Positions 17,561 through 27,500 of a stretch of DNA of 64,000 nt are shown in pieces. The stretch is from Flavobacterium sp. GTDB lineage: Bacteria > Bacteroidota > Bacteroidia > Flavobacteriales > Flavobacteriaceae. Position 1 is the stretch's first letter. Every line of letters begins with the position of its first letter. A program made the translations under genes and the position numbers. Under the pieces are notes generated by a model that saw only the letters and a list, made by a program, of their open reading frames with translations, was not told the origin of the DNA and did not search any database. The stretch lies in the NCBI RefSeq assembly GCF_027531905.1, contig NZ_JAPZSU010000018.1, positions 1 through 64,000 of the forward strand, in the 5' to 3' direction.

Positions 17561-18394
17561 ATGAAATTCAATAGTAAAAACATAATTGGAACTATAGTTT
17601 TCTTAATTTCCCAAAGCATAGCTGCACAGTTTTATGTCGGTATACAGTCGGGAATAGGAATCATTCAGAGTGATATTGCTGGTCTAAAAACAGGTAATCG
17701 CCTAGGCGGAGCTGTAAAGGCAGGTTATATCTACTCTTTAACTAAACATTTTGGTATTGGTTCAGGGGTAGAGTTCTCCCAATACAAACAAGAAGTTACT
17801 TTGTCCCAGCCTTCTGCAACACTTACTAGTTTTGAAATTGACGCTTCAACTTCAGCATTTAATTATAACGTTAGCACGAAGAATTATAGAGAAAGACAAA
17901 CGTTACATGCGGTGCAAATCCCTCTTTTTGTGCAATATAAAACAAATACAAATCAGGGTGTTGAAGTTAATTTTAGAGCCGGAGCTAAATATTTTTTACC
18001 TGTAAACTATAAAGTTAAAGCAACAGCTGATTACGTAAATGGTAGCGCTTATTATCCAGATGTAAACCTGACTATTGATGATTTACCAGAATTTGGTTTT
18101 GGTGGTCAGGCTAATTATTCCTCATCAGGGAAATATACCACTAAAGGCATTATAATGAGTTCTTTTGAGTTAGGATTTACATTTGATATGGGCAGTAAGC
18201 ATTCGCTCTATGCGGCCATGTTTTTTGAAAATGGATATGGTACCATATTGAACCAAAACAAGAATGAGTCCTATATTGGTTATAACCCAACATCTGTATC
18301 AGATAGAGCAGCTAATGGTTTGTACAGTACTGACAAAGATGCGGAGATTAAACCTATAGCTTTTGGTGTAACCCTTGGATGGAATTTTAAATAA
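17561..18394 (+). CDS. Outer-membrane beta-barrel protein
   Basis: 277 residues with a signal peptide, MKFNSKNIIGTIVFLISQSIAA-Q, followed by alternating amphipathic strands, for example FYVGIQSGIGIIQSD, LGGAVKAGYIYSLTKHFGIGSGVEFSQY and a C-terminal IKPIAFGVTLGWNFK ending in an aromatic residue, as outer-membrane barrels do. It resembles the PorT/OmpW-like outer_membrane_beta-barrel families of Bacteroidetes; no specific role can be given. It lies 135 bases after the adhesin on the same strand, so a joint role at the cell surface is possible. It lacks features of PorP/SprF that I would expect for a T9SS partner. Confidence 0.75.
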   Translation: MKFNSKNIIGTIVFLISQSIAAQFYVGIQSGIGIIQSDIAGLKTGNRLGGAVKAGYIYSLTKHFGIGSGVEFSQYKQEVTLSQPSATLTSFEIDASTSAFNYNVSTKNYRERQTLHAVQIPLFVQYKTNTNQGVEVNFRAGAKYFLPVNYKVKATADYVNGSAYYPDVNLTIDDLPEFGFGGQANYSSSGKYTTKGIIMSSFELGFTFDMGSKHSLYAAMFFENGYGTILNQNKNESYIGYNPTSVSDRAANGLYSTDKDAEIKPIAFGVTLGWNFK

Positions 18395-18416
18395 GTTCAT
18401 TTTTTAAACTCCTACG

Positions 18417-18447
18417 AAAGGTCTTGTCTCAATCAAGGCCTTTTTTT
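18417..18447 (+). terminator. Rho-independent terminator
   Basis: AAAGGTCTTG and CAAGGCCTTT arms pair (one G-U) and are followed by seven T residues, 20-odd bases after the outer-membrane protein stop codon. Confidence 0.75.
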
Positions 18448-18629
18448 GCAAAAGATTCTCTTTCAAAGTATGCATTTGGTTGTATTGGCACTCTCTTGTT
18501 CCTCATCCTTTCTGTGCGCTGTGGCTTTGTAAAACCAATTTCACACAAAGGCGCAACGACGCAAAAATATGTTTTACTTCTTTGATTTTTGGCAGGAATT
18601 ACGAATAGTTCTATACCTTACTATCCATT

Positions 18630-19820
18630 TTACTTTTTTAACATCCCTTTTACCTCATCCAAATCACCATCTATAGTCTCCGTTTTTAAGCCTAGAATAG
18701 TAGCAATTAATGGATAAACACTAACGTTACGAAAAGGCTTTACTTCTTGTCCTATGTTGAAATTCGGACCTTTGGCATAAAAAATAGCTTGCATGTCTTT
18801 CATAGTATTATCGTAACCATGCGTTCCACCGCTGACTTTTTGTTCTAGTTTGTTGACCAAACTATACCCCGCCTCTGCTTCAACTAGAAAATCTAAAGCT
18901 CTTGGATTTGTCCCAAAATGAAATCTTTCAGGTACTTGATTCGTAGGATACCATTTGATGTGAGGCACTTTTTTCAAAGCGTCAGCAATAGCTTCTTTAT
19001 AGCCGGGTTTAGCTTCAATACTCATAATCGGGTTAATTACGGCGGCATATCCATACCATTCTGGTTTCAGATAGTCTAAAATAGCGACTTTTTTATCGTT
19101 GCTGATGTCGGTCATTCCGTGGTCTGAAACTACAATTAAGTTGATTTCCTTACCGATTGGAAGTGCCTCTACTTTTTGCATGAGTTGCCCAATTACTGCA
19201 TCAACTTGTGGCACCATTTTTTTATTTTCTTCCGACATAGGGCCGTAATTGTGTCCGGTTTCATCGGGCTGATCAAAATACAAGGTAATTAAATGCGGAC
19301 GTTCCGCTTCGGGAAGGTTGAGCCACTCGATCACAGTATTGATTCTGCTTTCATAGCTGACTGATTCGTCATATTCTTTGAAAATACTGGCACTTTTTAC
19401 ACCGGTGTCCGAACCTGGCCAATAGAAACAAGCTGCTTTAACTCCTTGTTCTTCGGCGAGATTCCAAATGGGATTCCCTCCATAGAATTCGCCATTTTTT
19501 TTGGCGGCGGTTTTTAGAGTAAATATTTTTTGGGTTGCGGGATCATAAAAATTATTATTGATTATCCCATGATGATCTGGATATAATCCTGTGACCATAG
19601 CATAATGATTAGGAAAAGTTTTGGTAGGGTAACTGGGCTGCATGGACTCAGCTTTTACCCCATATTTTGCCAAACTATCCAAATTTGGGGTTTCAAAATA
19701 GTGAGGATAATCCCATCTAAATCCGTCTAAGGAAACCAGAATTACATAAGGTTTTTGCTGCTCTTGCGCTGTTATTCCAAAACTGAATATCCATAGCACC
19801 GCTAAATATAGGTGTTTCAT
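18630..19820 (-). CDS. Alkaline phosphatase superfamily phosphodiesterase/nucleotide pyrophosphatase (NPP-like)
   Basis: 396 residues from ATG 19820, chosen because it starts the signal peptide MKHLYLAVLWIFSFGITA-Q; longer readings add non-signal residues. VILVSLDGFRWDY has the first metal-binding Asp, and SYPTKTFPNHYAMVTGLYPDHHG contains the nucleophile Thr typical of NPP enzymes. YFDQPDETGHNYGP, VVSDHGMTDI and GGTHGYDN supply the remaining metal ligands. It would hydrolyse phosphodiester or pyrophosphate bonds in extracytoplasmic substrates; the natural substrate is not deducible. All core metal and catalytic motifs appear intact. Confidence 0.88.
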   Translation of the reverse strand: MKHLYLAVLWIFSFGITAQEQQKPYVILVSLDGFRWDYPHYFETPNLDSLAKYGVKAESMQPSYPTKTFPNHYAMVTGLYPDHHGIINNNFYDPATQKIFTLKTAAKKNGEFYGGNPIWNLAEEQGVKAACFYWPGSDTGVKSASIFKEYDESVSYESRINTVIEWLNLPEAERPHLITLYFDQPDETGHNYGPMSEENKKMVPQVDAVIGQLMQKVEALPIGKEINLIVVSDHGMTDISNDKKVAILDYLKPEWYGYAAVINPIMSIEAKPGYKEAIADALKKVPHIKWYPTNQVPERFHFGTNPRALDFLVEAEAGYSLVNKLEQKVSGGTHGYDNTMKDMQAIFYAKGPNFNIGQEVKPFRNVSVYPLIATILGLKTETIDGDLDEVKGMLKK

Positions 19821-19980
19821 CTGTAGCATTTTGTCAACAAAGATACGACATCGTTTTATCATTAAACAAACAAGACCTCTATAAGGAATCGTTAAATAAA
19901 ACAACCCTAAGCAACAACAATGAAAGGGGCATACCTTTTGATAGTATTTCTCTTATTAACAACCATTTAAACCAAATAAA

Positions 19981-20874
19981 ATGCTAAAAAAAACCCTTTT
20001 AATAGAAAACAAATCATCTATTTCAGCCAAGAATTTACAGCTCATAATTAAATCCGAAACTAGAGAAGGAACCGTTCCCATTGAGGAAATCGGTTTTTTA
20101 GTTTTGGATCATCCCGAAATTTACCTAAGCATTCCCGCTATGAATTTGTTAATCGAAAACAATTCGGCAGTGATTATTTGTAATAAAAATCACCTCCCCA
20201 ACGGGCAATTTCTCAATTTGAACAGCCATCATATTCAGCAAGAAATCTTCAAAAATCAAATCGAAGCCTCCTTGCCTCTCAAAAAACAGTTGTGGCAACA
20301 AACCATTATCGAAAAAATTACCAATCAAGGTCTTTTACTCCACAAGTTAACCGGCCAAAAAAACAGCTTGGATTTTTTGGCTTCCAAAGTCTTGAGTGGG
20401 GATAGCAGTAATATGGAAGGCGTTGCCGCAAGTCAATATTGGAAAAGCTTTTTTGAAACTACGGACATCGCCTTCAAAAGGGAACGATTTGGTGATTATC
20501 CCAATAATTTTCTCAATTACGGTTATGCTATTTTGAGAGCAGCCACTGCCAGAGCTCTTTCGGGTAGCGGATTATTGAACACTTTGGGCATTCATCATAA
20601 AAGCAAATACAATGCTTTTGCTTTGGCCGATGATATTATGGAACCCTTTCGCCCGCTCGTGGATGAAAAGGTATTTGCAATCGTGCAATTGTATGAAGAA
20701 CAGGAGCTCAACACCAAGATTAAAGCCGAATTATTGCAAATTCTAACGCAAACCGTTTATTTTGAAGACGAAAAAAGTCCGTTGATGGTGGCGCTACAAA
20801 AAACTGCCAGTTCCTTGCAGCAATGCTATACAGGCGAACGCAAGAAAATAAAATATCCCAAATTATGGACTTAA
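19981..20874 (+). CDS. cas1: CRISPR-associated endonuclease Cas1 (type II-C)
   Basis: A 297-residue integrase of the Cas1-Cas2 spacer-acquisition complex. The N-terminal beta domain is MLKKTLLIENKSSISAKN. The C-terminal helical domain carries the expected metal ligands: Glu146 (SNMEGVAASQYW), His205 (TLGIHHKSKYN) and Asp217/Asp218 with Glu221 (ALADDIMEPFRP). The size and the NMEG...GIHH...DDIMEPFRP pattern are those of type II Cas1. It overlaps cas2 by ten bases, so the pair should be translated together. Unlike the usual cas9-cas1-cas2 order, cas9 is 3.6 kb away on the other strand beyond the array. Confidence 0.96.
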   Translation: MLKKTLLIENKSSISAKNLQLIIKSETREGTVPIEEIGFLVLDHPEIYLSIPAMNLLIENNSAVIICNKNHLPNGQFLNLNSHHIQQEIFKNQIEASLPLKKQLWQQTIIEKITNQGLLLHKLTGQKNSLDFLASKVLSGDSSNMEGVAASQYWKSFFETTDIAFKRERFGDYPNNFLNYGYAILRAATARALSGSGLLNTLGIHHKSKYNAFALADDIMEPFRPLVDEKVFAIVQLYEEQELNTKIKAELLQILTQTVYFEDEKSPLMVALQKTASSLQQCYTGERKKIKYPKLWT

Positions 20875-21194
20875 ACGGCTACCGAATTATGTGGTTATTT
20901 GTATTTTTTGACTTGCCCACCGAAACCAAAAAGGATAGAAGAAACGCTTCTCAATTTAGAGGCAATTTGCTCAAAGACGGTTTTAGTATGATGCAATTTT
21001 CGGTATATATTCGGCATTGTGCCAGTAGTGAAAGCGCCGATGTGCACGAAAAAAGGATCCACCAACTCTTACCTCCTATGGGTAAAGTAAGTATACTGCG
21101 CATCACCGATAAACAGTTTGGCAACATTATGAATTTTTGGGGCAAAGCCGAAGTCCCAAAAGCTCCCCAACCGACACAATTGGAATTGTTTTAA
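20865..21194 (+). CDS. cas2: CRISPR-associated protein Cas2 (type II-C)
   Basis: 109 residues from ATG 20865, which overlaps the cas1 stop by ten bases; a longer reading beginning inside cas1 adds residues foreign to the family. RIMWLFVFFDLPTETKKDRR is the Cas2 ferredoxin-like first strand with the conserved Asp; GFSMMQFSVYIRHC and LPPMGKVSILRITDKQFGNI follow, as in Bacteroidetes II-C Cas2. It dimerises as the structural core bridging two Cas1 dimers. A terminator follows at once, then the array. Confidence 0.95.
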   Translation: MDLNGYRIMWLFVFFDLPTETKKDRRNASQFRGNLLKDGFSMMQFSVYIRHCASSESADVHEKRIHQLLPPMGKVSILRITDKQFGNIMNFWGKAEVPKAPQPTQLELF

Positions 21195-21204
21195 TCTACA
21201 AAAT

Positions 21205-21254
21205 AAAAAATGCCTCAATCTTGCTTTATCAGGGCAAAAAAGAGGCATTTTTTC
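21205..21254 (+). terminator. Terminator after cas2
   Basis: AAAAAATGCCTC and GAGGCATTTTTT arms surround a 25-base loop. A-tract and T-tract on opposite sides mean it can stop transcription both from cas1-cas2 and from the array, which is read on the opposite strand. Confidence 0.75.
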
Positions 21255-21305
21255 ATACGATATTCTAAAGTAATCTATTGATTACTAGAAGGTAACAAGC
21301 CAACT

Positions 21306-23580
21306 AATATCGTGTCTTCTAATCTTTAATCAAACCACAACGTATAAATTAATAACTAATGCCAGTTTGTCAATATCGTGTCTTCTAATCTTTAATCAAA
21401 CCACAACTGGTTGCTGCGGTTGGTAAAGCGTTCAGTTAATATCGTGTCTTCTAATCTTTAATCAAACCACAACTTTAGTCGTTAAATTACAAGATAAAAT
21501 CTAAATATCGTGTCTTCTAATCTTTAATCAAACCACAACTATCTTCACAAACAGTAATTAATTTAACAAAATATCGTGTCTTCTAATCTTTAATCAAACC
21601 ACAACTTAAATTGGTAATGGCTGATTTAAAAATAAAATATCGTGTCTTCTAATCTTTAATCAAACCACAACGTTCAAATAGAGTTAGTATAGGAGAAGGC
21701 TAATATCGTGTCTTCTAATCTTTAATCAAACCACAACAGGTAATAGTATATGTGCCATTGACCATTGAATATCGTGTCTTCTAATCTTTAATCAAACCAC
21801 AACGGAAGAATTATTAGTAACTAATAATTATCCAATATCGTGTCTTCTAATCTTTAATCAAACCACAACTCTGTCACCAAAAACACTAACTTCAAAGTGA
21901 ATATCGTGTCTTCTAATCTTTAATCAAACCACAACAGAGGTAAATCTATCAGGTAATTTAATAATAATATCGTGTCTTCTAATCTTTAATCAAACCACAA
22001 CAGATGGTGAAAGAATACTTAAACAACATGAATATCGTGTCTTCTAATCTTTAATCAAACCACAACTGGTACAAATTCTTCAAACTCCATTCCATCAATA
22101 TCGTGTCTTCTAATCTTTAATCAAACCACAACTAACGAATACGGCAAAACAACAACTTCGTCAATATCGTGTCTTCTAATCTTTAATCAAACCACAACAG
22201 TTATTATTTGTTAAGCTTGGTCTTAATCAATATCGTGTCTTCTAATCTTTAATCAAACCACAACTATAGATTGTTTCAGGATGATTTTTTATAAAATATC
22301 GTGTCTTCTAATCTTTAATCAAACCACAACAGGGCAATCGCACGTCAATTCCACTCAATAATATCGTGTCTTCTAATCTTTAATCAAACCACAACATAAA
22401 TCATGAATATAGCAAAACAAGAAGCAATATCGTGTCTTCTAATCTTTAATCAAACCACAACATTTGCTCCTGAGCATCGTACAATGAGTTAATATCGTGT
22501 CTTCTAATCTTTAATCAAACCACAACAAAAAGAACAACGTTAGTTGCATCTTCACTAATATCGTGTCTTCTAATCTTTAATCAAACCACAACTATTATAG
22601 TTAATGAAAGAGATGAAAATTAAATATCGTGTCTTCTAATCTTTAATCAAACCACAACTGCTGAAGTATCTCCTTCTTTGCCTTTGTAAATATCGTGTCT
22701 TCTAATCTTTAATCAAACCACAACTAGTAATACATGCCATGTTATTATGTTATTAATATCGTGTCTTCTAATCTTTAATCAAACCACAACGGGTTTTTAT
22801 AATGGTTTTTCAAAAATAGTAATATCGTGTCTTCTAATCTTTAATCAAACCACAACGTTACCTGATTGCAAAAATAATCTATCTTTAATATCGTGTCTTC
22901 TAATCTTTAATCAAACCACAACTAATTAGTATTTTAAATCGAATGGCGAAAGAATATCGTGTCTTCTAATCTTTAATCAAACCACAACTATACGGAAGTT
23001 AGTGGCAACCTATTCAGCAATATCGTGTCTTCTAATCTTTAATCAAACCACAACGTTTACTGCATACTTTGGATTAAATGTTTTAATATCGTGTCTTCTA
23101 ATCTTTAATCAAACCACAACTGATTGATATACCAAGTATAGAAATAAACAATATCGTGTCTTCTAATCTTTAATCAAACCACAACCAGCGAGTCTTTCTG
23201 CTCTTTCAGAATCTTAATATCGTGTCTTCTAATCTTTAATCAAACCACAACTTTCAAGATATTCATTACATCCGCTAAAACAATATCGTGTCTTCTAATC
23301 TTTAATCAAACCACAACAATAATAACCTAATAGCCCAAGACGATAAAATATCGTGTCTTCTAATCTTTAATCAAACCACAACCTTTATCGGCTCTATTTG
23401 AATTGTTCGCCTAATATCGTGTCTTCTAATCTTTAATCAAACCACAACATCCCATTTTGAATTATCCCAACTATTAAAAATATCGTGTCTTCTAATCTTT
23501 AATCAAACCACAACAACCAAGCGATATTGTCTGTAGTTGGTGGCAATATCGTGTCTTCTAATCTTTAATCAAACCACAAC
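21306..23580 (-). CRISPR. Type II-C CRISPR array, 35 repeats of 36 bp, 34 spacers
   Basis: Repeats begin at 21306 and recur every 65-66 bases to 23545. On the plus strand the unit begins AATATCGTGTCTTC and ends TTAATCAAACCACAAC; no variant copy was found. Spacers are 30 bp, except five of 29 bp (after repeats 11, 16, 18, 28 and 31); the lengths sum exactly to the array size. The tracrRNA anti-repeat at 28032-28057 has the plus-strand repeat sequence, so crRNAs must come from the minus strand, starting GTTGTGGTTTGATT, with transcription from 23580 toward cas2. No duplicate spacer was noticed by eye. Confidence 0.98.
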
Positions 23581-23616
23581 AGAGTGAGCTATCGCCGAAA
23601 CTCTGTTGTGGTTTGA
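23569..23616. repeat. 17-bp perfect palindrome spanning the array edge
   Basis: TCAAACCACAACAGAGT (23569-23585) is the exact inverse complement of ACTCTGTTGTGGTTTGA (23600-23616), with a 14-base loop. Twelve bases of the left arm are the end of the last repeat; five (AGAGT) lie outside it. The right arm thus carries an inverted partial repeat. No T-tract follows on either side. It sits where the crRNA leader should be. Confidence 0.9.
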
Positions 23617-23660
23617 GTCGTTTAAGGATTTGAAAATTGTATGTCAAAGAACTTTCATTT

Positions 23661-23734
23661 TTTGTCATTCCGACGGAGGAGGAAACACATAAAAAAAGCA
23701 ACTAATGCGATTCCTCCCCCGTCGGAATGACAAA
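23661..23734. repeat. Hairpin repeat of the GTCATTCCGACGG family
   Basis: A 24-bp inverted repeat with one mismatch: 23661-23684 (TTTGTCATTCCGACGGAG...) against 23711-23734 (...CCGTCGGAATGACAAA), with a 26-base loop. It ends one base before the GIY-YIG stop codon. A matching right-arm copy is present at 24217-24242. Confidence 0.85.
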
Positions 23735-23735
23735 C

Positions 23736-24068
23736 TTACGGCTTATTTTTATTCATAAATCGATCATTTAAAAATTCAAATTCGGGATTAAACGATCTTA
23801 TTAATGCTAGTTTCTTTTCTCTTCTCCACCCTTTTAATTCTTTTTCTCTTTCTATTGCTTTTTGCACCCAAGTGAATTTTTCGTAAAACACCAAAAACTC
23901 AAGATTGTATGTAGATGCAAAGGTTTTTATCCCTTTTTCTATATTTTCTTTGTGTTGTTGTAATCGCAACCCCAAATTATTTGTCATTCCAATATAATAA
24001 GTTGAGCGGTACTTATTGGTAATTATGTAAACATAATATGTATGATAACCTTCGTTATACTCAATCAT
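23736..24068 (-). CDS. GIY-YIG nuclease domain protein
   Basis: A 110-residue single-domain protein. YYVYIITNKYRSTYYIGMTNNLGLRLQQHKE is the GIY-YIG core with its two Tyr-containing strands and the following Arg, and AIEREKELKGWRREKK carries the conserved Glu and Trp-Arg region. Stand-alone UPF0213/YhbQ-like GIY-YIG genes are frequent in Bacteroidetes; their targets are mostly unknown. Direct repeats around GATTCCTCC...GTCGGAATGACAAA lie on both sides (23709-23734 and 24217-24242). The gene separates the CRISPR array from cas9, so it is either an insertion or a cargo of the repeat pair; it is not a known part of type II systems. Confidence 0.88.
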   Translation of the reverse strand: MIEYNEGYHTYYVYIITNKYRSTYYIGMTNNLGLRLQQHKENIEKGIKTFASTYNLEFLVFYEKFTWVQKAIEREKELKGWRREKKLALIRSFNPEFEFLNDRFMNKNKP

Positions 24069-24216
24069 TGTATTGTTCCTATTCTTTTATTTATTTACTT
24101 CAATTAGTTATGCCACCTAATGAATGTCGAGCCAGAGGCAATTGATGCAAAAAATTGCATAAAAAAAACTTATAGCGTCAGCGATAACTAGAGTAACTTC
24201 TAAACTCACTTAATGT

Positions 24217-24242
24217 GATTCCTCCTGCGTCGGAATGACAAA
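24217..24242. repeat. Direct-repeat partner flanking the GIY-YIG gene
   Basis: GATTCCTCC-TG-CGTCGGAATGACAAA repeats the sequence at 23709-23734 in the same orientation with two substitutions, and the preceding TTAATGT resembles CTAATGC at the other copy. The interval between the two contains only the GIY-YIG gene and AT-rich DNA. Confidence 0.75.
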
Positions 24243-24247
24243 AAAAC

Positions 24248-24483
24248 CTACTTATATTTTTGCTTAATCTCTGCTAATAATTCTTCTTTGCTCTTTGTGA
24301 AAAAATCACTTTTTCTATTTTTTCTACTTTCATACTAACAAATGCTGCATAAGTATCTTGCTCACGGGCCTGCTTGATTAAATAGTTTCCTTCTTCACTT
24401 TTACTAGTAAATTCTTCTTTTACTACTTACTGTTTTAACCATTCATTATTTTGCTTCGCAAGAATAATACTTTGGGTGTTATG
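24248..24483 (-). pseudogene. Degraded small gene of unknown function
   Basis: Read on the minus strand, codons give ...IILAKQNNEWLKQ, a TAA stop, then VVKEEFTSKSEEGNYLIKQ and AREQDTYAAFVSMKVEKIEK; after a one-base shift the frame continues as FFTKSKEELLAEIKQKYK and stops at 24248. The composition is that of a real coding sequence, but it has one stop and one frameshift. No family was recognised. It lies between the GIY-YIG element and the end of cas9. The start has been lost or is not identifiable. Confidence 0.5.
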
Positions 24484-24502
24484 ATTTCTATTTTTAAAGT
24501 GG

Positions 24503-24519
24503 TGTAAGTTTTACACCAA
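24503..24519 (-). terminator. Weak hairpin downstream of cas9
   Basis: GGTGTAA-GTT-TTACACC is a perfect 7-bp hairpin 12 bases past the cas9 stop. Only a short broken T/A tract follows on the minus strand, so termination is uncertain. Confidence 0.4.
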
Positions 24520-24530
24520 GCAAATTGATT

Positions 24531-27500
24531 TTACAACTTTTGTATTTTACCTGAAACGGAAATTTTAACTTTAATTGGGTTAAAGGTAAACCAACCAGTT
24601 TTTCCTTCTCCAAAACCTTTAATATAAACATAATCTCCTTTTGCATTTTTATCATCTCTGGAATCATTGTGTTTTCTAAAACATATTTCCATAAAATAAT
24701 CTGCTCCAGCTATTTTTTGAACTTTATACAAGTTATCCGATAAATCAACTGTCGAATTCCAATTTATCTCATCTTCATTTTTAAACAAGATAAACATATC
24801 ATTCTCCTTAAACGTCTCAATTACCCTTTTTCCATTGAAAGGTAACTGAATTTTGTTTAATCCCTGTTTTTTCCTTTCTACAACTTCCCAAAAACTCACG
24901 ACATCTTTTTCTAGTTGTCCATCAATGGTTTCATAAATTAAAACATGGTCATTATTTCTTGGATTAACAAATTGATTTGAATTAGTTTTTAATTGTTTTG
25001 CTTTATTAATTGTTTCTTGAATTCTTACTTTTAAAACTGGCACAGGTTTTCCATTTTTATTTGGTAAAAATATTTGTGGATGTTTAACCCCATTCAAATC
25101 TACCTTAAAAAAAGTATTATCTGGAATTTTATCTTTATCGAATCCTCCCAATTCATTAACTCTTTTAAAAATTAAATTTCTAATTGAAATATCAACAACT
25201 TTCCCAATATGTTTTTCAGTTAATAAACTTTCTATAGGTTTTCTTATATGATAAGCTTCATCACTATTTGGAGCCTTTCTTTTACCGTAAACAAATTCTT
25301 TATGCAATTGCCCTCGAGCAGCTACTCCTTTATTGGTATGTTTTTCACCATTTTTTTCAATAGTTTTATAACGAATGGTAATATCGTTTGAAACTTTTTT
25401 ATGAGAAATCAATATTCTTTCTACTGCTTTTTCGGCATCAAAATTAAAAGTTTTCCAAGGTAATGGAAATTGTTTTAAATCATACATTCTATTATATCGA
25501 TTCCATTTTGATAATTCTTGAACATATGATAGTTTAGTACAAGCCATTACTAACGCATCAATTGCATGATGACGATGATCTTCTCTAGTTTTGGCATTTT
25601 CATCATTCAAAATATGATTTAAACCCCATTTTTGCCTCAAATTTGAAGTAGCTTGTCCTGGAGAGACCATTACATTTTTGCATATTTTAGAAAGATAATT
25701 TTTAGCTTCTTTACTAATATAGCGTGTGTCATTTAACTGTCTTGAAGTAAAATCATCATCAAAACTTTGTTTAACAAATCGCTTGAACTTGTTATAAGAA
25801 TCTGGATACTCTTTTGTAAATGAAAATAATTTCAACGCTCTTTCTTTTATCGTTGACCAATTAGCTTCGTCATTACCATAATATTCAAAAGGTGTTTTAT
25901 TTCCCTTTTTAATATTTTCTGTTCCCAAACAAAGAGTTTTGTTAGAAAAACTATCATTCAACGATTTACTCCATGGATGAATATGTTCAATCTGCCATTT
26001 GTTGGTGAATAATTCATTTAAAGGTATTGGCATACCCGTATAAGGGCATGTTTTTTTACATTCCTCCCAAAGCTTAAATTTTAAAATAGTGTCATGAGAT
26101 AAATTTGTATATTTTAATACTTCAGTTTTAACCCTGTCGTTCTCCTTCTCCAAACGTTTTTGGTCTCTACGTATTTGATTACGTTGTGATTTAGAAACTT
26201 TTAAATCACGAGCCATTTCTACTTTTATCTCATCAATTTTGCCATGTTCATCCAATAACTCATTCACTAATTTTCGCAATTCAAATAAGGCTGTGATTAC
26301 AATTGGATTTTTAATTTTTTGGATTTCTTTATCTGCTTCTTTTCCAACAGGTAATTTATCAATCAATGCTGCCACATCAATTGTTGCTGAATGATGATAT
26401 AATTTTCGCATTTGATGATCAGAAATACCATAGTCATTTCTAAGAATATCTTTAATAATATCAATAAAACCTCCTTTAGTTTTTGAACGAACAATACCTT
26501 CTGTATTATCAATTAAAAAATCCCTCTTCTCTTCTGATAAATTGTACCAATTATTCCCAAACACATTTTTTATTCCTCCTAAAACTACTGCCACATCATA
26601 AGTAAAACCTATTTGCAAGAAAGGTAAAATATTAGCAATCGCTTTTCTACTAAGACTTGAGTAACCATCCTTAACATTAAACTTTGAAATAGCAATCGCT
26701 TGCTCTTCACTAAAATTCCAATTTTTAATAGCGTAGTCTTTTAGATTCGATTTACTATCAAAAAAATATAAAACGTGCCAAATATCTTCTTGCTCTTTTT
26801 CAGTAAACTCAAACCATTTTTTGCCGAAATATTTTTTGTTTGACAAATTAGCAATAGTGTAGGTACCCACTATCTTATCATCATCTTTATAATTGAATTT
26901 AAACTCAGCAGTTTCCTTACCAATAGCTTTTCTAATTTTTTTAAACTCCGGTTTTTCGTTTGCATATAGAAACTCAACTATTTTTAATTTCTCTTCTTGC
27001 GAAATTTTATTTCCGTTGTATTCAACCGTATTTACCCATTGCCAAATTCTAAATTGCTCAAACGGAATAGCACTAATTGGACATTTGGTTTTGGATGGTT
27101 CAAAAGAGCAATTTCCTACCAAGTGTTTTTGCGAACGCAAAGGTCGTTGATGAAATAAAATACCGTCTTCTTTGTAACCGTCTAATTTTCTTCCACCAAA
27201 TATTGTTTTTAATTCTTCTGTAAGTTCTCCATGAAATTCCGCTTGTTTATCCCAAATCAATTCAAATTCATCCACATACATTTTACGTGTAGTGTATCTA
27301 TTACGGATTCTTTCCAAGCCCTCTTGAAAAGGTTGGTTTTCTTTTGGATAAATTTCGAATAAATAAGAGCCAAGTGTTTTCTCTTGAATTTTGTCTTGTG
27401 TTTCTGTAATTCCAATTTTCCCTTCTTTTGGATTACCTTTAAAAATGGCACCATCATCTGTTCCGCCTTTTCTACTATTACTTAAAAAACCACGTCTTTG

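Noticed and set aside
19821-19904. N-terminal extension of the phosphodiesterase
   Set aside because: The added residues have no signal character, whereas ATG 19820 starts a clear signal peptide.
22747-22929. Open frame of 60 residues with a repeated sequence inside the CRISPR array
   Set aside because: It is produced by reading the 36-bp repeats and spacers in one frame; the repeated residues are simply the translated repeat.
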